Source of the DNA: DATJGR01 sp041739525
Lineage (GTDB): Bacteria; Pseudomonadota; Gammaproteobacteria; Pseudomonadales; Azotimanducaceae
Assembly (NCBI GenBank): GCA_041739525.1
Contig: JBGSNQ010000023.1
Span: forward strand, 9,255-73,254
Reading direction: 5' to 3'
Length of the DNA stretch: 64,000 bases
The notes beneath the pieces are model-generated. The model searched no databases. It saw only the letters and a list, made by a program, of their open reading frames with translations, and had not been told where the DNA came from. The position numbers and the translations under genes were made by a program. This document shows positions 9,306 through 18,210 of this stretch, piece after piece (position 1 is the first letter of the stretch; each line of letters begins with the position of its first letter).

Positions 9306-11132
9306 TCACCTGACGACTACGCCCATCCGCGCCGAGATCGCCTCCGCCTGATCCAGCCAGTTCGACACGCTCGCTTCAATACCGCGCCGCCAGAACGACG
9401 GCTCGCGCGGATCGAGACCGAACGGTGCCATCAACTCGACTGCGCTCTGGCTCCCGCCCGCGCGCAGCAGGTCGAGGTAAAGCGGCTCGAAGTCCTTGCC
9501 GAAGTCGTCGCGGCGCGCAAACAGCGACTGCGTGAACAACTCGCCGAACGCGTATGCGTACACGTAGAACGGTCGCAGGAAGTGGCCAACGTAGCTCCAG
9601 AGATTGTCGACGTTCTCGTACGTGAACAGCGTGCCGGGTTTGCCGTAGAACGCGTGCGTTACGTCCATCCACGCGGTGTTGAAGTCGGCAACCGTGAGTT
9701 TTCCGTTGCGCCGCGCTTCGTGCACCTTGCGTTCGAAGTTCGAGAAGGAGATCTGCCTGACGACCGTGTTGATGTGGTCGGCGGACTTCTCCATCAACAA
9801 CGTGAGTTTGTCTTCGTCGTTCGCGGTGTGCTGCAACAGATACCGGAACGTAGTCATCTCACCGAAGATCGATGCGGTTTCCGCATACGCCATCGGTGCG
9901 CGGAACATCAATGCGCCTTGCTTCGCTGCAGCCAGCATACCGTGCACGCCATGCCCGGCTTCGTGCGCCACGGTCATGATGTCGCGCGGTGAGCCGAGGT
10001 AATTCAGGAAGTTGTACGCACGCGCTTCGCCGTTCGGCAGCAGCACAGCGTAGTTGTACGCGCCGCCGGTTTTGCCGGCGTAGGGCGGGGCGTCTACCCA
10101 CTTGCGTTCCAGCATGCGTGCGACGAGATCGCGCAACGTCGGGCTGAACGATTCGTATGCAGACAGCACGGTGTCCACGCAGTCGTCCCACGACACGACG
10201 CGTTCCGACGTGTATGGCAACGGCGCATTGCGGTCCGACCACTTCAACGTGCCTTTGCCGAGGTGTGCCGCAAGCAGACGGTAGTAGCGTTGCCCTTGAA
10301 CGGCGCCGTGCTCCGCAACGGCCGCGTGCAACGCGTCGACCGTGTCGTCGTCTACGCGGTTCGAAATGTTCGCGTAGCTCATCGGATTCGAATAACCACG
10401 CTCGCGATCTTCCACGTACTTCGCGCCGAGCGTCACGTTCAGCGCGCGCGCCATCATGCGGTCGAAGCGCTGGGTGGTGAGGCCGTTGCTGAATGCGGCC
10501 AGCGCTGCAGCGCGCTTATCGGAGTCGCGATCGTTCGATACGACGTGAAGAATCTCCGGCAGTGTCAGTGGACGGTGATCGAAGTCGAAGCGCAGTTCCG
10601 CTTCCATCTCGTCGATGTAGTCGGACCATTCGGACGGACCGAACGGCGAGCGCAGCGTCAACGCGCGCTCCACCGGTTCCGTCAGCAGGAAGCGGCGGTT
10701 TGCGCGGATGTGATCGAGCAGAGGACGGTGCCGTGCCGCAACCACATCGCGAGCGAGGATCGCTGCGTACGTCGTGTCGTCTATGGCCACCAGTTCGTGC
10801 TCGAAGAACGTCTGGTAGTCGGCACTCGCACGACTCCACGCTTCCCCGACTGCGCCGAGACGTTGCTGGATGCGTTCGTTCGTCGCGTCGGTGCTGCGGC
10901 GCAGATACAGATAGACGAAAAGTTTGTCGGCGAGAGACGTGATTTCGGCCTGCGCGTCGAGCGCCGCGCCGAGCGTATCGGTCAGCTTGCCCGCATGCGT
11001 GTCGAAGAAGCTCTTTGCCAGCGCGAGAAGGCGCGTGAGATCGGCATCGAGCGCCGGGTCGTCGATGTCGCGATAGAGGTCGTTCAGATCCCAGCGCACC
11101 GATTCGGCGCCGGTGGCTTGTTGCATTGTCAC
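9306..11132 (-). CDS. pepF: Oligoendopeptidase F family M3 metallopeptidase
   Basis: A 608-residue cytoplasmic zinc peptidase that degrades short peptides. The HExxH site is in VAHEAGHGVHG (about residue 388), with the downstream AETASIFGEM segment supplying the third ligand (Glu), the typical M3B order. Length equals that of PepF enzymes. The gene could start with GTG at 11132, which has a GGGG sequence 8 nt upstream, or ATG at 11126; the difference is two residues. It is transcribed toward the esterase gene, and diverges from the thiamine diphosphate enzyme gene. Confidence 0.92.
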   Translation of the reverse strand: MTMQQATGAESVRWDLNDLYRDIDDPALDADLTRLLALAKSFFDTHAGKLTDTLGAALDAQAEITSLADKLFVYLYLRRSTDATNERIQQRLGAVGEAWSRASADYQTFFEHELVAIDDTTYAAILARDVVAARHRPLLDHIRANRRFLLTEPVERALTLRSPFGPSEWSDYIDEMEAELRFDFDHRPLTLPEILHVVSNDRDSDKRAAALAAFSNGLTTQRFDRMMARALNVTLGAKYVEDRERGYSNPMSYANISNRVDDDTVDALHAAVAEHGAVQGQRYYRLLAAHLGKGTLKWSDRNAPLPYTSERVVSWDDCVDTVLSAYESFSPTLRDLVARMLERKWVDAPPYAGKTGGAYNYAVLLPNGEARAYNFLNYLGSPRDIMTVAHEAGHGVHGMLAAAKQGALMFRAPMAYAETASIFGEMTTFRYLLQHTANDEDKLTLLMEKSADHINTVVRQISFSNFERKVHEARRNGKLTVADFNTAWMDVTHAFYGKPGTLFTYENVDNLWSYVGHFLRPFYVYAYAFGELFTQSLFARRDDFGKDFEPLYLDLLRAGGSQSAVELMAPFGLDPREPSFWRRGIEASVSNWLDQAEAISARMGVVVR

Positions 11133-11265
11133 GTCGCAGGCCCCGTAGGTGATTTAGCGCGACTGTAGCCTGCTGCCCGGCCCGCGCCAAATGCGCAGCG
11201 TTGACGCCGCCGCGCGCCGCCGCCAACCTGAGATCCGATTTCAGCGGTGGGCGTAGGGAGTATCG

Positions 11266-12948
11266 ATGAGCGCGAATGTCGAAACGGTTGCCGAGCATTA
11301 CCTCTCGGCGTTGCGCGCGCGCGGCATCGAACGGCTGTTCTTCAACGCCGGCACCGATTTCGCACCGCTGGTCGAGGCGTATGCGCGGAATCACGAATCG
11401 AATGCACCGCCGTTTCCCCAGCCGATTCTCGCCACGCACGAGAACCTCGCCATCGGCATGGCGCACGGCGCGCATCTGGTCACGGGAAAGCCGCAGGCGG
11501 TGATGGTGCACGTCAGCGTAGGCACGGCGAATACCATCTGCGGATTGATGAACGCCGCGCGCGACCGCATTCCGATCCTGCTGACGGCGGGGCGCTCACC
11601 GATTCTCGAGGCCGGCGCGCTCGGTGCGCGCGACCTGCGTATCCATTGGGGCCAGGAGATGTTCGATCAGGCCGGCATGGTGCGCGAGTTGGTGAAGTGG
11701 GATTACGAGCTGCGCGATGCGCGTCAGGTGGACGACGTGGTCGACCGCGCCGTGGGCATTGCAACCGCGGAACCGAAGGGTCCGATCTACCTGACGTTGC
11801 CGCGCGAAGTGCTCGCATCGCCGTCTGCTGCGGCCACGTCGAGCCCGTTGACCGTTGCGTCGCCTCCGGCACCGGATAGAGCTGCGGTCGAGCAGCTAGC
11901 CGATCGTTTTGCCACGGCGGTGATGCCAGTGATCGTTGCAACCGCGAGTGGTGCCGACCGCGCCACCGTGGCGTCGTTGGTGGCGCTCTGCGAACGATAC
12001 GGCATAGGCTATGCCGAAGAGCAGGCGCGTTACCTGAACTTCCCGGCCGGGCACCCGCTGCATCTCGGCTATCAGCTCGCGCCGGTGTTCGCCGAAGCGG
12101 ACGCGTTGTGCTTCCTCGAATGCGACGTGCCGTGGGTGCCGGGCGGAACGCGCCCTCGCGACGATGCGTTCGTTGCGCACGCAGGCGTCGATCCGACGTT
12201 TGCACGCTACCCGATACGCGGTCACCGTTCGGACCTGTCGATTACGTCGGGAGCGGGCGCGTTCATCGCGGCACTCGACGAAGCACTCGCCGAACGTGTG
12301 GCACACATCGACCCGGTTCGCGGTCGGCGCATTGCGATGCTGGCGACGCAACTGAGAGGAAAGGGCACGGTTGCACCTGCGGTGTCGCATGCGCCGATCA
12401 CCCGCGATGCCGTCGCAGCCGCTCTGGCAGAAGCGCTCGACGGGGATGCGATCTTCTTCAACGAGTACTGGGCGCCGCCGGCGCAACTGGCGCGCACCCG
12501 CCCGCAGACGTACTTCTACCTGTCTTCTGCCGGCGGACTCGGTTGGGCGCTGCCGGCCGCGCTCGGTGCACAACTGGCGGCGCCGGAGCGCACGGTGGTG
12601 GCGCTGATCGGCGACGGCGCATATCTGTTCGCAAATCCTGCGGCGTGTCATCACGTTGCCGCGCGTTACGAGTTGCCGCTGCTGACGGTGGTGTACAACA
12701 ACGCGCGTTGGGGGGCGGTGGATGGCGCGACGCAGTCGGTCTATCCAAACGGCCGGTGGCGCGAACACAGCGGTCCTTCTTTGTCGGACCTCGCGCCGAT
12801 GCCGGCGCTGGAGAAGTACGTGGAAGCTTCGGGCGGATTTGGTGAACGTGTTGCGACGCGAGCGGATCTGCAGCCTGCGATACAGCGCGCGCTGCATGCT
12901 GTGCGCTCGGAACGGCGTCAGGCGCTGCTAAATGTGATCGGCGCCTGA
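11266..12948 (+). CDS. Thiamine diphosphate-dependent enzyme (acetolactate synthase-like)
   Basis: A 560-residue three-domain ThDP enzyme of the acetolactate synthase/benzoylformate decarboxylase superfamily. The catalytic glutamate that activates the cofactor is in ATHENLAIGMAHGA (E59); the Mg-ThDP motif GDG...NN is GDGAYLFANPA to VVYNNARWG (about residues 449-480). The real substrate is not clear: members of this group, often annotated only as thiamine pyrophosphate-requiring protein, are not the biosynthetic AHAS, and no regulatory subunit gene follows. The start has a GTAGGGAG ribosome-binding site. It is followed by a convergent gene 17 bp away. Confidence 0.85.
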   Translation: MSANVETVAEHYLSALRARGIERLFFNAGTDFAPLVEAYARNHESNAPPFPQPILATHENLAIGMAHGAHLVTGKPQAVMVHVSVGTANTICGLMNAARDRIPILLTAGRSPILEAGALGARDLRIHWGQEMFDQAGMVRELVKWDYELRDARQVDDVVDRAVGIATAEPKGPIYLTLPREVLASPSAAATSSPLTVASPPAPDRAAVEQLADRFATAVMPVIVATASGADRATVASLVALCERYGIGYAEEQARYLNFPAGHPLHLGYQLAPVFAEADALCFLECDVPWVPGGTRPRDDAFVAHAGVDPTFARYPIRGHRSDLSITSGAGAFIAALDEALAERVAHIDPVRGRRIAMLATQLRGKGTVAPAVSHAPITRDAVAAALAEALDGDAIFFNEYWAPPAQLARTRPQTYFYLSSAGGLGWALPAALGAQLAAPERTVVALIGDGAYLFANPAACHHVAARYELPLLTVVYNNARWGAVDGATQSVYPNGRWREHSGPSLSDLAPMPALEKYVEASGGFGERVATRADLQPAIQRALHAVRSERRQALLNVIGA

Positions 12949-12965
12949 CGCACTCCGGTCGAGCG

Positions 12966-13442
12966 TTACTGTCCCGGGGTCGGCGTCGGCCCGGTGAACG
13001 ACCAGCCGTTGATCCTCCAGCCGGATTCCGTCTTACGCATCGCGAACGTCATCTGCGCGGCTTCCTTCATCGCAACGCCTTTCTGCTTGAACGTGTATGC
13101 AGATGGATACACGACGTAGGCATGGTCGCCTTCCACTTCGACGCGGGTGACCGTCCCCAGCGTCACTTTGCCCTCGGTAATGCCGCGCGCCTTATCGTGC
13201 TTGCCAAGATCGTCGAGCCAGTTCTTGAACGAGTCGTGTCCTTGCCACAAGTACGGTGCGACTTCGTCGATGATGACGATGCCCTTCTCGGTGTGCGTGG
13301 CAGCCGCGGCGTTGACGTCGCCTTTGTTGAAGCTGTCGATGAACTGGACGACTTGCGCCGTGATTGCGTCGTTGGGCGACGCGGCAAGGACACTCAAAGA
13401 CCACATGGCGGTACAAACGAAGAGCACGATGGCACGGCGCAT
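12966..13442 (-). CDS. Secreted SnoaL/NTF2-like protein
   Basis: A 158-residue protein with a clear signal peptide (MRRAIVLFVCTAMWSLSVLA, cleavage near residue 20), so it is periplasmic. The mature part has the SnoaL/DUF4440-type NTF2 fold pattern: ITAQVVQFIDSFNKGDVNAAAATHT at its N-terminus, a central buried helix and a C-terminal beta sheet ending WRINGWSFTG. These cone-shaped folds act as enzymes or ligand binders; the role here is unknown. The C-terminus is short and proline-rich. Confidence 0.75.
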   Translation of the reverse strand: MRRAIVLFVCTAMWSLSVLAASPNDAITAQVVQFIDSFNKGDVNAAAATHTEKGIVIIDEVAPYLWQGHDSFKNWLDDLGKHDKARGITEGKVTLGTVTRVEVEGDHAYVVYPSAYTFKQKGVAMKEAAQMTFAMRKTESGWRINGWSFTGPTPTPGQ

Positions 13443-13473
13443 TACGATTCCCCTGTTGATTGGCTGCGCGATA

Positions 13474-14046
13474 CTACTCCGAACGCGGAAATGGCGTCGG
13501 GTCGTTTTCGCCGGTGGGTATGTTGAAGGCGTTCAGCGTCATCGACACGAAGGTGTAGAAACCGATCGTCTGGATGATGTCCATGAGTCCCTGCTCGCCC
13601 CACGTCGCTATGGCGCGATCGTAGAGCGGCTTTGGCAGGTCCTGCGTCTCGTGTAGCGCGCGACACAGTTCTATCGTTAGTTTCTCATCCGCCGGCGCGT
13701 TCGCCGGCATGCGTTTTTCGAACACCGCCTGAATGGTGTCGTCGGATACGCCTTGTTCCTTTGCCATCCGCGCGTGTGCTACCCATTCGACGTTGCTGCG
13801 CCAATGACGGCCGGTAACGATGATGGCCAGTTCGACGATGCGGCGGCCCACCGAGGTGCGTTCCCAGATGTAGTTGCCGAGACTCATCGCGCGCTGCGCC
13901 ACTTCAGGGCTGCGAATCCACGGATCGAACGGACCGCCGAATTGACCATCGGCGCGTGGCGGTCGCGCGCGTTTGATCCGCTCGTACTGTTCCTGCTGTT
14001 CCGGGGTGAGTTCGGTGAACGGTTTTGGTTTCAGTCGACTGGCCAT
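13474..14046 (-). CDS. Carboxymuconolactone decarboxylase family protein
   Basis: A 190-residue all-helical protein of the CMD/AhpD superfamily. The core motif is ELAIIVTGRHWRSNVEWVAHARMA, with the conserved EWxxH (about residues 94-98); the CxxC of peroxidase-type AhpD is absent, which fits the subfamily that lacks redox cysteines. The function of that subfamily is not established. It lies 31 bp downstream of a DinB-like gene on the same strand, so the two are probably one transcript of small stress or detoxification genes. Confidence 0.85.
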   Translation of the reverse strand: MASRLKPKPFTELTPEQQEQYERIKRARPPRADGQFGGPFDPWIRSPEVAQRAMSLGNYIWERTSVGRRIVELAIIVTGRHWRSNVEWVAHARMAKEQGVSDDTIQAVFEKRMPANAPADEKLTIELCRALHETQDLPKPLYDRAIATWGEQGLMDIIQTIGFYTFVSMTLNAFNIPTGENDPTPFPRSE

Positions 14047-14077
14047 GAATGAATCCTTCTGTTCTTGGTGCGTATTT

Positions 14078-14665
14078 TTATCTGTTCCAGATCGCGCTTT
14101 CCGAAAGGCCGATCTGCGCCAGTTCCGCCGCGCGCAGATGGGCTTCGTTGGCGCAGAAGAACTCGTCGAGCTGCGGCGGCGCCACAGGCGTTCCGGCCAG
14201 CATCGCGTGCGCTTGCCCGCGGTGGTGGATCTGATGTTGGAAGAGATGCGCGAGAAGCCGCGTAAGCGATTCGTTTTCGACGCCCGAACGGCGCATCACG
14301 CCTATGGGCCGGCTGAGGTCGGCATCCGTGAGTGACGCGCACGCGCTCACGAGACGTTTGTCCACGGCGCGCTGTTCGGCGGCGAGCACGGTGCAGTCGT
14401 CGAACGGGTCCACCGGCGTGAAGAAGCGCCCGATGTCGCGCGTTGCCGGCTCGCCGCGCAGGCCGTGTTCGATGGCGTCGACGTAGTACCAGTCAACCGT
14501 CAGGTTGTGATTCAAGGTCGACTTGATCGACGGAAAGAAACTGGTGCGTGTCGCCACGAAGTCGGCGTGCGACAGTTGTTCGCAGGCGGTGAGCAGGCGG
14601 TGGTTCGACCACGCGTTGTTGCAGGCCTGCGTGTAGAAATGGTGTGCCAGCGCGGAAGCGGTCAT
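14078..14665 (-). CDS. DinB family protein
   Basis: A 195-residue four-helix-bundle protein of the DinB/YfiT superfamily. Metal-binding histidines expected in the family are seen in LNHNLTVDWYYVD (about residue 50) and in the helix FQHQIHHRGQAHAML near residue 150 (HQIHHRGQ). DinB-like proteins are putative metal-dependent hydrolases or thiol-transferases. Start at 14665 has a GAGGGA ribosome-binding site 9 nt upstream. The reading frame stays open for 40 codons further upstream, and that extension contains a segment resembling the neighbouring CMD gene (see findings). Confidence 0.82.
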   Translation of the reverse strand: MTASALAHHFYTQACNNAWSNHRLLTACEQLSHADFVATRTSFFPSIKSTLNHNLTVDWYYVDAIEHGLRGEPATRDIGRFFTPVDPFDDCTVLAAEQRAVDKRLVSACASLTDADLSRPIGVMRRSGVENESLTRLLAHLFQHQIHHRGQAHAMLAGTPVAPPQLDEFFCANEAHLRAAELAQIGLSESAIWNR

Positions 14666-14797
14666 CGATGCGTCCCTCGGCGAATTGGCGTCATGGAATC
14701 CGATCGTTCTGATGATGTCCATCACGCTTTCGCGCGCTGCCGTTTCAGGACTACCGCCGATCTGTGCGAAGGTGCACCGGATCAAGGAAGGGATGCC

Positions 14798-15481
14798 ATG
14801 AAAGTTCTACTCGCCGTTCTGACTCTTCTCGTGTTCGCGCTGCCGGTGGGTGCCGCCGAACCGCCCACACCGATTTATCTGCAGGCGTGGATCGGCGCAC
14901 TCGATACCGATTCGGATTCGTGGAAAGTGTCGGATCCGCAGAGCGGAGAAGAAGCGCTCGGTGACATCGGCACGTTGCCGTATGGCGGCGGCGCAGGCCA
15001 ACAGCTATGGGGCGACGGCGCGTGGCAGATCGGCTACGAAGGCGGCGGTCTCGTCACGTGGAAAAATGGTCGCACCGAGTTTCGGGGTAACAGCAACGCG
15101 GTGCTGGTGAGAATCGACAACACATTCGGCGCCGTCGGCGTGTTCATGGGCGGCGTCATCAGCGTACGACCGTTCCAACCGATGCGGCTGTATGTCGCGG
15201 GCGGCCCGTCGGTGACGATGGGGTGGTTGTTCGACGACAACGGCGACGATGGTGATGAGGTGAATCCGCCGGGCAACGGCGTGACGATCAATCTCGACGA
15301 TACGAAGAGCGACGTCTCGGTGGTGCCCTATGCGCGTGCCGGAGTCGAGTTCGAACTCGGCAGCGGATTCACGTTCGGTGTGAGCGCGCGATACGCGGAC
15401 GACGAGTTCGATTTCGGCGACGCCGGCAAACTCGAATTCGATCAGGTGCTATGGGTGCTGACGCTCGGCGGACGCGTCTGA
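14798..15481 (+). CDS. Outer-membrane beta-barrel protein, putative
   Basis: A 227-residue exported protein with a signal peptide (MKVLLAVLTLLVFALPVGAA, cut near residue 20). The mature chain alternates hydrophobic and polar residues, is rich in G, Y, W and ends in an aromatic/hydrophobic beta strand (LWVLTLGGRV), as barrel proteins do. An acidic loop with many Asp residues (about 143-152) may bind calcium or lie outside the cell. The start has an AAGGAAGGG site. It is divergent from the DinB gene. Confidence 0.75.
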   Translation: MKVLLAVLTLLVFALPVGAAEPPTPIYLQAWIGALDTDSDSWKVSDPQSGEEALGDIGTLPYGGGAGQQLWGDGAWQIGYEGGGLVTWKNGRTEFRGNSNAVLVRIDNTFGAVGVFMGGVISVRPFQPMRLYVAGGPSVTMGWLFDDNGDDGDEVNPPGNGVTINLDDTKSDVSVVPYARAGVEFELGSGFTFGVSARYADDEFDFGDAGKLEFDQVLWVLTLGGRV

Positions 15482-15496
15482 TTCAGCCAGGGCAGC

Positions 15497-15814
15497 TCAG
15501 CGCTTCTTTAGCTCAACCAGTACGGCGCGATACTCCTCGCCGCGATTGTGCGCGGTCTCGACGTGACCTTTGCGCACATAGGTCGACGTGCCGGGCTGCG
15601 GCGCGAACGACGCGTGCTCACCGAGTTTGCCGCCGGTGCCGTCGTGAAACGTGATGTCGAACGGCCCCTCACCGGCGACGTTCAGCAGAAAGTAGTCGAG
15701 CGTATGCGCGTGCTTTTCGATGGTGCCGCCCGCCGGTACCACCTGTTGCCACACTCTGACGTAGTCATCCTCGAACACGAGCTTCGTTGCGATGGGAGCG
15801 AGCCGTTCGGACAT
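15497..15814 (-). CDS. Cupin domain protein
   Basis: A 105-residue single cupin. The first cupin motif is seen in VPAGGTIEKHAHTLDYF (His-x-His then a distal Asp/Glu) and the second in HASFAPQPGTSTYVRKGHVETAHNRG, which holds a further metal-ligand histidine. The activity is unknown. I start at ATG 15814 because a GAGGTG site lies 6 nt upstream; a longer frame from 15844 would overlap the end of the upstream lipoprotein gene. It and the lipoprotein gene are in the same direction, 26 bp apart. Confidence 0.78.
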   Translation of the reverse strand: MSERLAPIATKLVFEDDYVRVWQQVVPAGGTIEKHAHTLDYFLLNVAGEGPFDITFHDGTGGKLGEHASFAPQPGTSTYVRKGHVETAHNRGEEYRAVLVELKKR

Positions 15815-15840
15815 CGGTGTCACCTCTACGGGATCATGTG

Positions 15841-16434
15841 TCAATCATCCGCCGTTGCAACCAATACGGCGACTGAATATTTCACGACCACCGTGGTACC
15901 CACCGCAGCCTGATTGAGATCTACGCCACCGTGCGCCTTGAGCGTCTTGGTGGTGCCGTCGGCGAGTTGCAGCGTTACGGTGCGGGCCTTCGTATCCACT
16001 GCTGCGATCTTCGCGCTGACCTCCACCGTTTCGCCTTCGAACGTGGCGGTGTCGCCGTCTTCGTCTGCCGCTGCTGCGAACGAGGTGGCAATCGAATCGC
16101 TCGCGGGTGCTACGCCGCGTTTGATCTCGAGCAGCGTTTCATCCATGACCCGCACGGCGACCTGCTCGCCGGCGCGGAATTGGCTCACGTCTACTCCCGA
16201 TGCCGCTTTGTAGGAACTCGACTTCCCATCTGCATCGGTCAACGTCACTTTGCGCGAGGTGGCGTCAACCGCGGTGATCGTCGCGACGGCCGTGAACGTA
16301 TCGACGATGGCAACGCCGTCGGCCGTTTGAAAAACCGCTTCCTCCCCTATACCGGGCGTTGCAGTGGAGCAGCCGGAAGCGAGGGCCGCGAGCAGTGTGA
16401 GCGAAGCGTACAAACGGATTGCGGTGAACTTCAT
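15841..16434 (-). CDS. Lipoprotein with two repeated domains, unknown function
   Basis: A 197-residue lipoprotein: the signal ends in LASGC with the lipidated cysteine at about residue 22. The mature part contains the same unit twice: one around residues 50-85 (AVATITAVDATSRKVTLTDADG) and one around 140-175 (VSAKIAAVDTKARTVTLQLADG), each followed by a KA..GVD..Q...G segment. The repeat suggests a duplicated small beta domain. Nothing indicates a catalytic site. The gene is divergent from the tandem glutaredoxin-fold gene. Confidence 0.75.
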   Translation of the reverse strand: MKFTAIRLYASLTLLAALASGCSTATPGIGEEAVFQTADGVAIVDTFTAVATITAVDATSRKVTLTDADGKSSSYKAASGVDVSQFRAGEQVAVRVMDETLLEIKRGVAPASDSIATSFAAAADEDGDTATFEGETVEVSAKIAAVDTKARTVTLQLADGTTKTLKAHGGVDLNQAAVGTTVVVKYSVAVLVATADD

Positions 16435-16635
16435 GCTGGGTCGATTGTCTCGACTGTTTGAGTCGTCGATTGTGTGAGCCGTCGTTCATGACGGTGCCGA
16501 GTGAGGCTCGCGAACAATACAGGAAGATGACGGCGCGGTTCGACCGCGGTACGAAATCGCACCGTCGGAAACTGGACGGGTGCCGGCGACGCAAGGTACG
16601 TTCGCGTTCCGCTGCTCGCTGAGAACATCACCGCC

Positions 16636-17412
16636 ATGTCTGATTCGCCCGCATCGCTCGATCCGGTCGCATTCGTCGGTTCGCTGATCACCACTACGCT
16701 GCGTCTAGGGGCAGGTGTCTCGACACATCCGCGCGACGTGCGTCCGAAACTGTTGTTCGAACTCTACGAATTCGAGGGTTGTCCGTTCTGCCGCATCGTG
16801 CGCGAGGCGCTCACCGAGCTCGATCTCGATGCGATGGTGCGGCCGTGTCCTAAAGGCGGCACGCGGTTCCGGCCGCAACTCATGGAACTGGGCGGCAAGG
16901 TCCAGTTCCCGTTCCTGCGCGACCCGAACACCGGCACCGATCTCTACGAGTCGGCGGACATCATTGCGTATCTGTTCAAAACCTACGGCACCGGCGCCGT
17001 ACCGCTGCGTTGGCAGGCGGCCGGTCTGCAGCAGCTCTTTTCCGCCCTGGCCGGTATGTGGCGGTTCGGTGCGGGCCGCGACGCGAAGCCTTCAAAAGCA
17101 CCTGCACAGCCGCTCGAGCTCTACAGCTTCGAGGCCAGCCCCTTTGCGCGGTTGGTGAGAGAACGGTTGTGTGAGCTCGAGTTGCCGTACGTGCTGCGTT
17201 CGGTAGGCCGCAGCTCACCGTCTGACTGGCTGCCGCCCGGTGTGCGCGATGCGTTCGGCGTTCAGTCCACGCCGCAAACGTTGAACCGTCAGGTACTGCT
17301 GCAGCGCGCCGGCCGCATCACCGTGCCGTATCTCGTCGATCTCAACTGCGGCGTCGAGATGGGCGAGTCCGCCGAGATCCTCGAACACCTGCAGACACAA
17401 TACGGCGCATGA
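16636..17412 (+). CDS. Tandem glutaredoxin/GST-N domain protein
   Basis: A 258-residue protein made of two thioredoxin-fold GST N-terminal (glutaredoxin-like) domains, about residues 38-115 and 155-255. The first has an intact CPFC redox motif (C49-C52) with a following cis-proline region (KVQFPFL) and DLYESADIIAYL; the second has ASPFARLV at the matching place, so it has lost both cysteines, but keeps TVPYLVDLN and MGESAEILEHL. The arrangement is that of plant and bacterial tandem GST_N proteins. A role in thiol-disulfide chemistry is likely. Confidence 0.82.
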   Translation: MSDSPASLDPVAFVGSLITTTLRLGAGVSTHPRDVRPKLLFELYEFEGCPFCRIVREALTELDLDAMVRPCPKGGTRFRPQLMELGGKVQFPFLRDPNTGTDLYESADIIAYLFKTYGTGAVPLRWQAAGLQQLFSALAGMWRFGAGRDAKPSKAPAQPLELYSFEASPFARLVRERLCELELPYVLRSVGRSSPSDWLPPGVRDAFGVQSTPQTLNRQVLLQRAGRITVPYLVDLNCGVEMGESAEILEHLQTQYGA

Positions 17413-17425
17413 CGCGATCCGGTTC

Positions 17426-17833
17426 ATGACCATCCGCATCGTCCGGCTCGGCAGCGAACGCAGCCCGAAGGAGGGTGTGCGGATCGGCACGGTGCGCCGC
17501 GCGCCGCGGGGCGTGCCGAAGAGCGAGCATGCGAAGCGGAACTTCTACGATGTGTGGCTGCCGATGCTCGCGCCGAGCGAGCCGCTGCTGAAGGCAGCGC
17601 GGGCCGCTGTTGTAGACGAGCGAGGCGATGAACGCGCATGGAAGTCGTTCGTTCGGAAGTATCGCGCAGAGATGAAGACACCGGATCATCGCGCGCTGCT
17701 CGCTACGCTTGCGGCGTTGTCGCATCGGTCCGACTTTTCAGTGGGCTGTTATTGCGCCGACGAAGCGCGCTGCCATCGCTCCGTATTGCGCGAACTGCTC
17801 GTCGGATGCGGCGCAGCCGTCGAGGCTTCATGA
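17426..17833 (+). CDS. DUF488 family protein
   Basis: A 135-residue protein of the DUF488 family, seen from RIGTVRRAPRGVPKSE, the WLPMLAPSEPLL segment and the C-terminal SDFSVGCYCADEARCHRSVL, which holds three cysteines and a histidine conserved in the family. The biochemical role is not known; the C-terminal site resembles a metal or nucleotide site. Its stop overlaps the next start as ATGA (17830-17833), so translation of the two is coupled. Confidence 0.82.
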   Translation: MTIRIVRLGSERSPKEGVRIGTVRRAPRGVPKSEHAKRNFYDVWLPMLAPSEPLLKAARAAVVDERGDERAWKSFVRKYRAEMKTPDHRALLATLAALSHRSDFSVGCYCADEARCHRSVLRELLVGCGAAVEAS

Positions 17834-18210
17834 ACTTCGACGACGCCCGCGCGTATCTGCTGAAACGACCCGACGCGGAAGAGGACTTTCCGTTCGGTCC
17901 CGACGCGTACGTGTACAAAATCCGCAACAGAATGTTCGCGTTGCTGCTCGACGGTGATGACGGCGCGCGCGTGAATCTGAAGTGCGATCCCGATGAAGCG
18001 CTGTTCCTGCGCGATACGTTCGAGGCGGTGGTTCCGGGTTACCACATGAACAAGACGCACTGGAACACCGTGATCCTCAACGGCTCGATCCCGCGCGGCG
18101 AAATCGAACGGATGATCGATCGCTCCTATGGTCTCGTCGTGAAGAAGCTGAAGAAAGCCGAGCGCATCGCGCTCGAAGTGAAACACGGTCGTTCAGCGAT
18201 CTACCGCTGA
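17830..18210 (+). CDS. MmcQ/YjbR family DNA-binding-like protein
   Basis: A 126-residue protein with the CyaY-like fold of the MmcQ/YjbR family. Diagnostic parts are FPFGPDAYVYKI, RVNLKCDPDEALFLR and HMNKTHWNTVILNGSIP, which match the family along its full length. The family is often annotated as DNA-binding but the function is unproved. Start at 17830 is fixed by the ATGA overlap with the DUF488 gene. Its 3' end overlaps the convergent GPH transporter gene by 18 bp. Confidence 0.88.
   Translation: MNFDDARAYLLKRPDAEEDFPFGPDAYVYKIRNRMFALLLDGDDGARVNLKCDPDEALFLRDTFEAVVPGYHMNKTHWNTVILNGSIPRGEIERMIDRSYGLVVKKLKKAERIALEVKHGRSAIYR

Noticed and set aside
14666..14785. Forty-residue N-terminal extension of the DinB protein
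   Set aside because: DinB homology begins at ATG 14665, which has a good GAGGGA site; the extension resembles a piece of the CMD gene instead.
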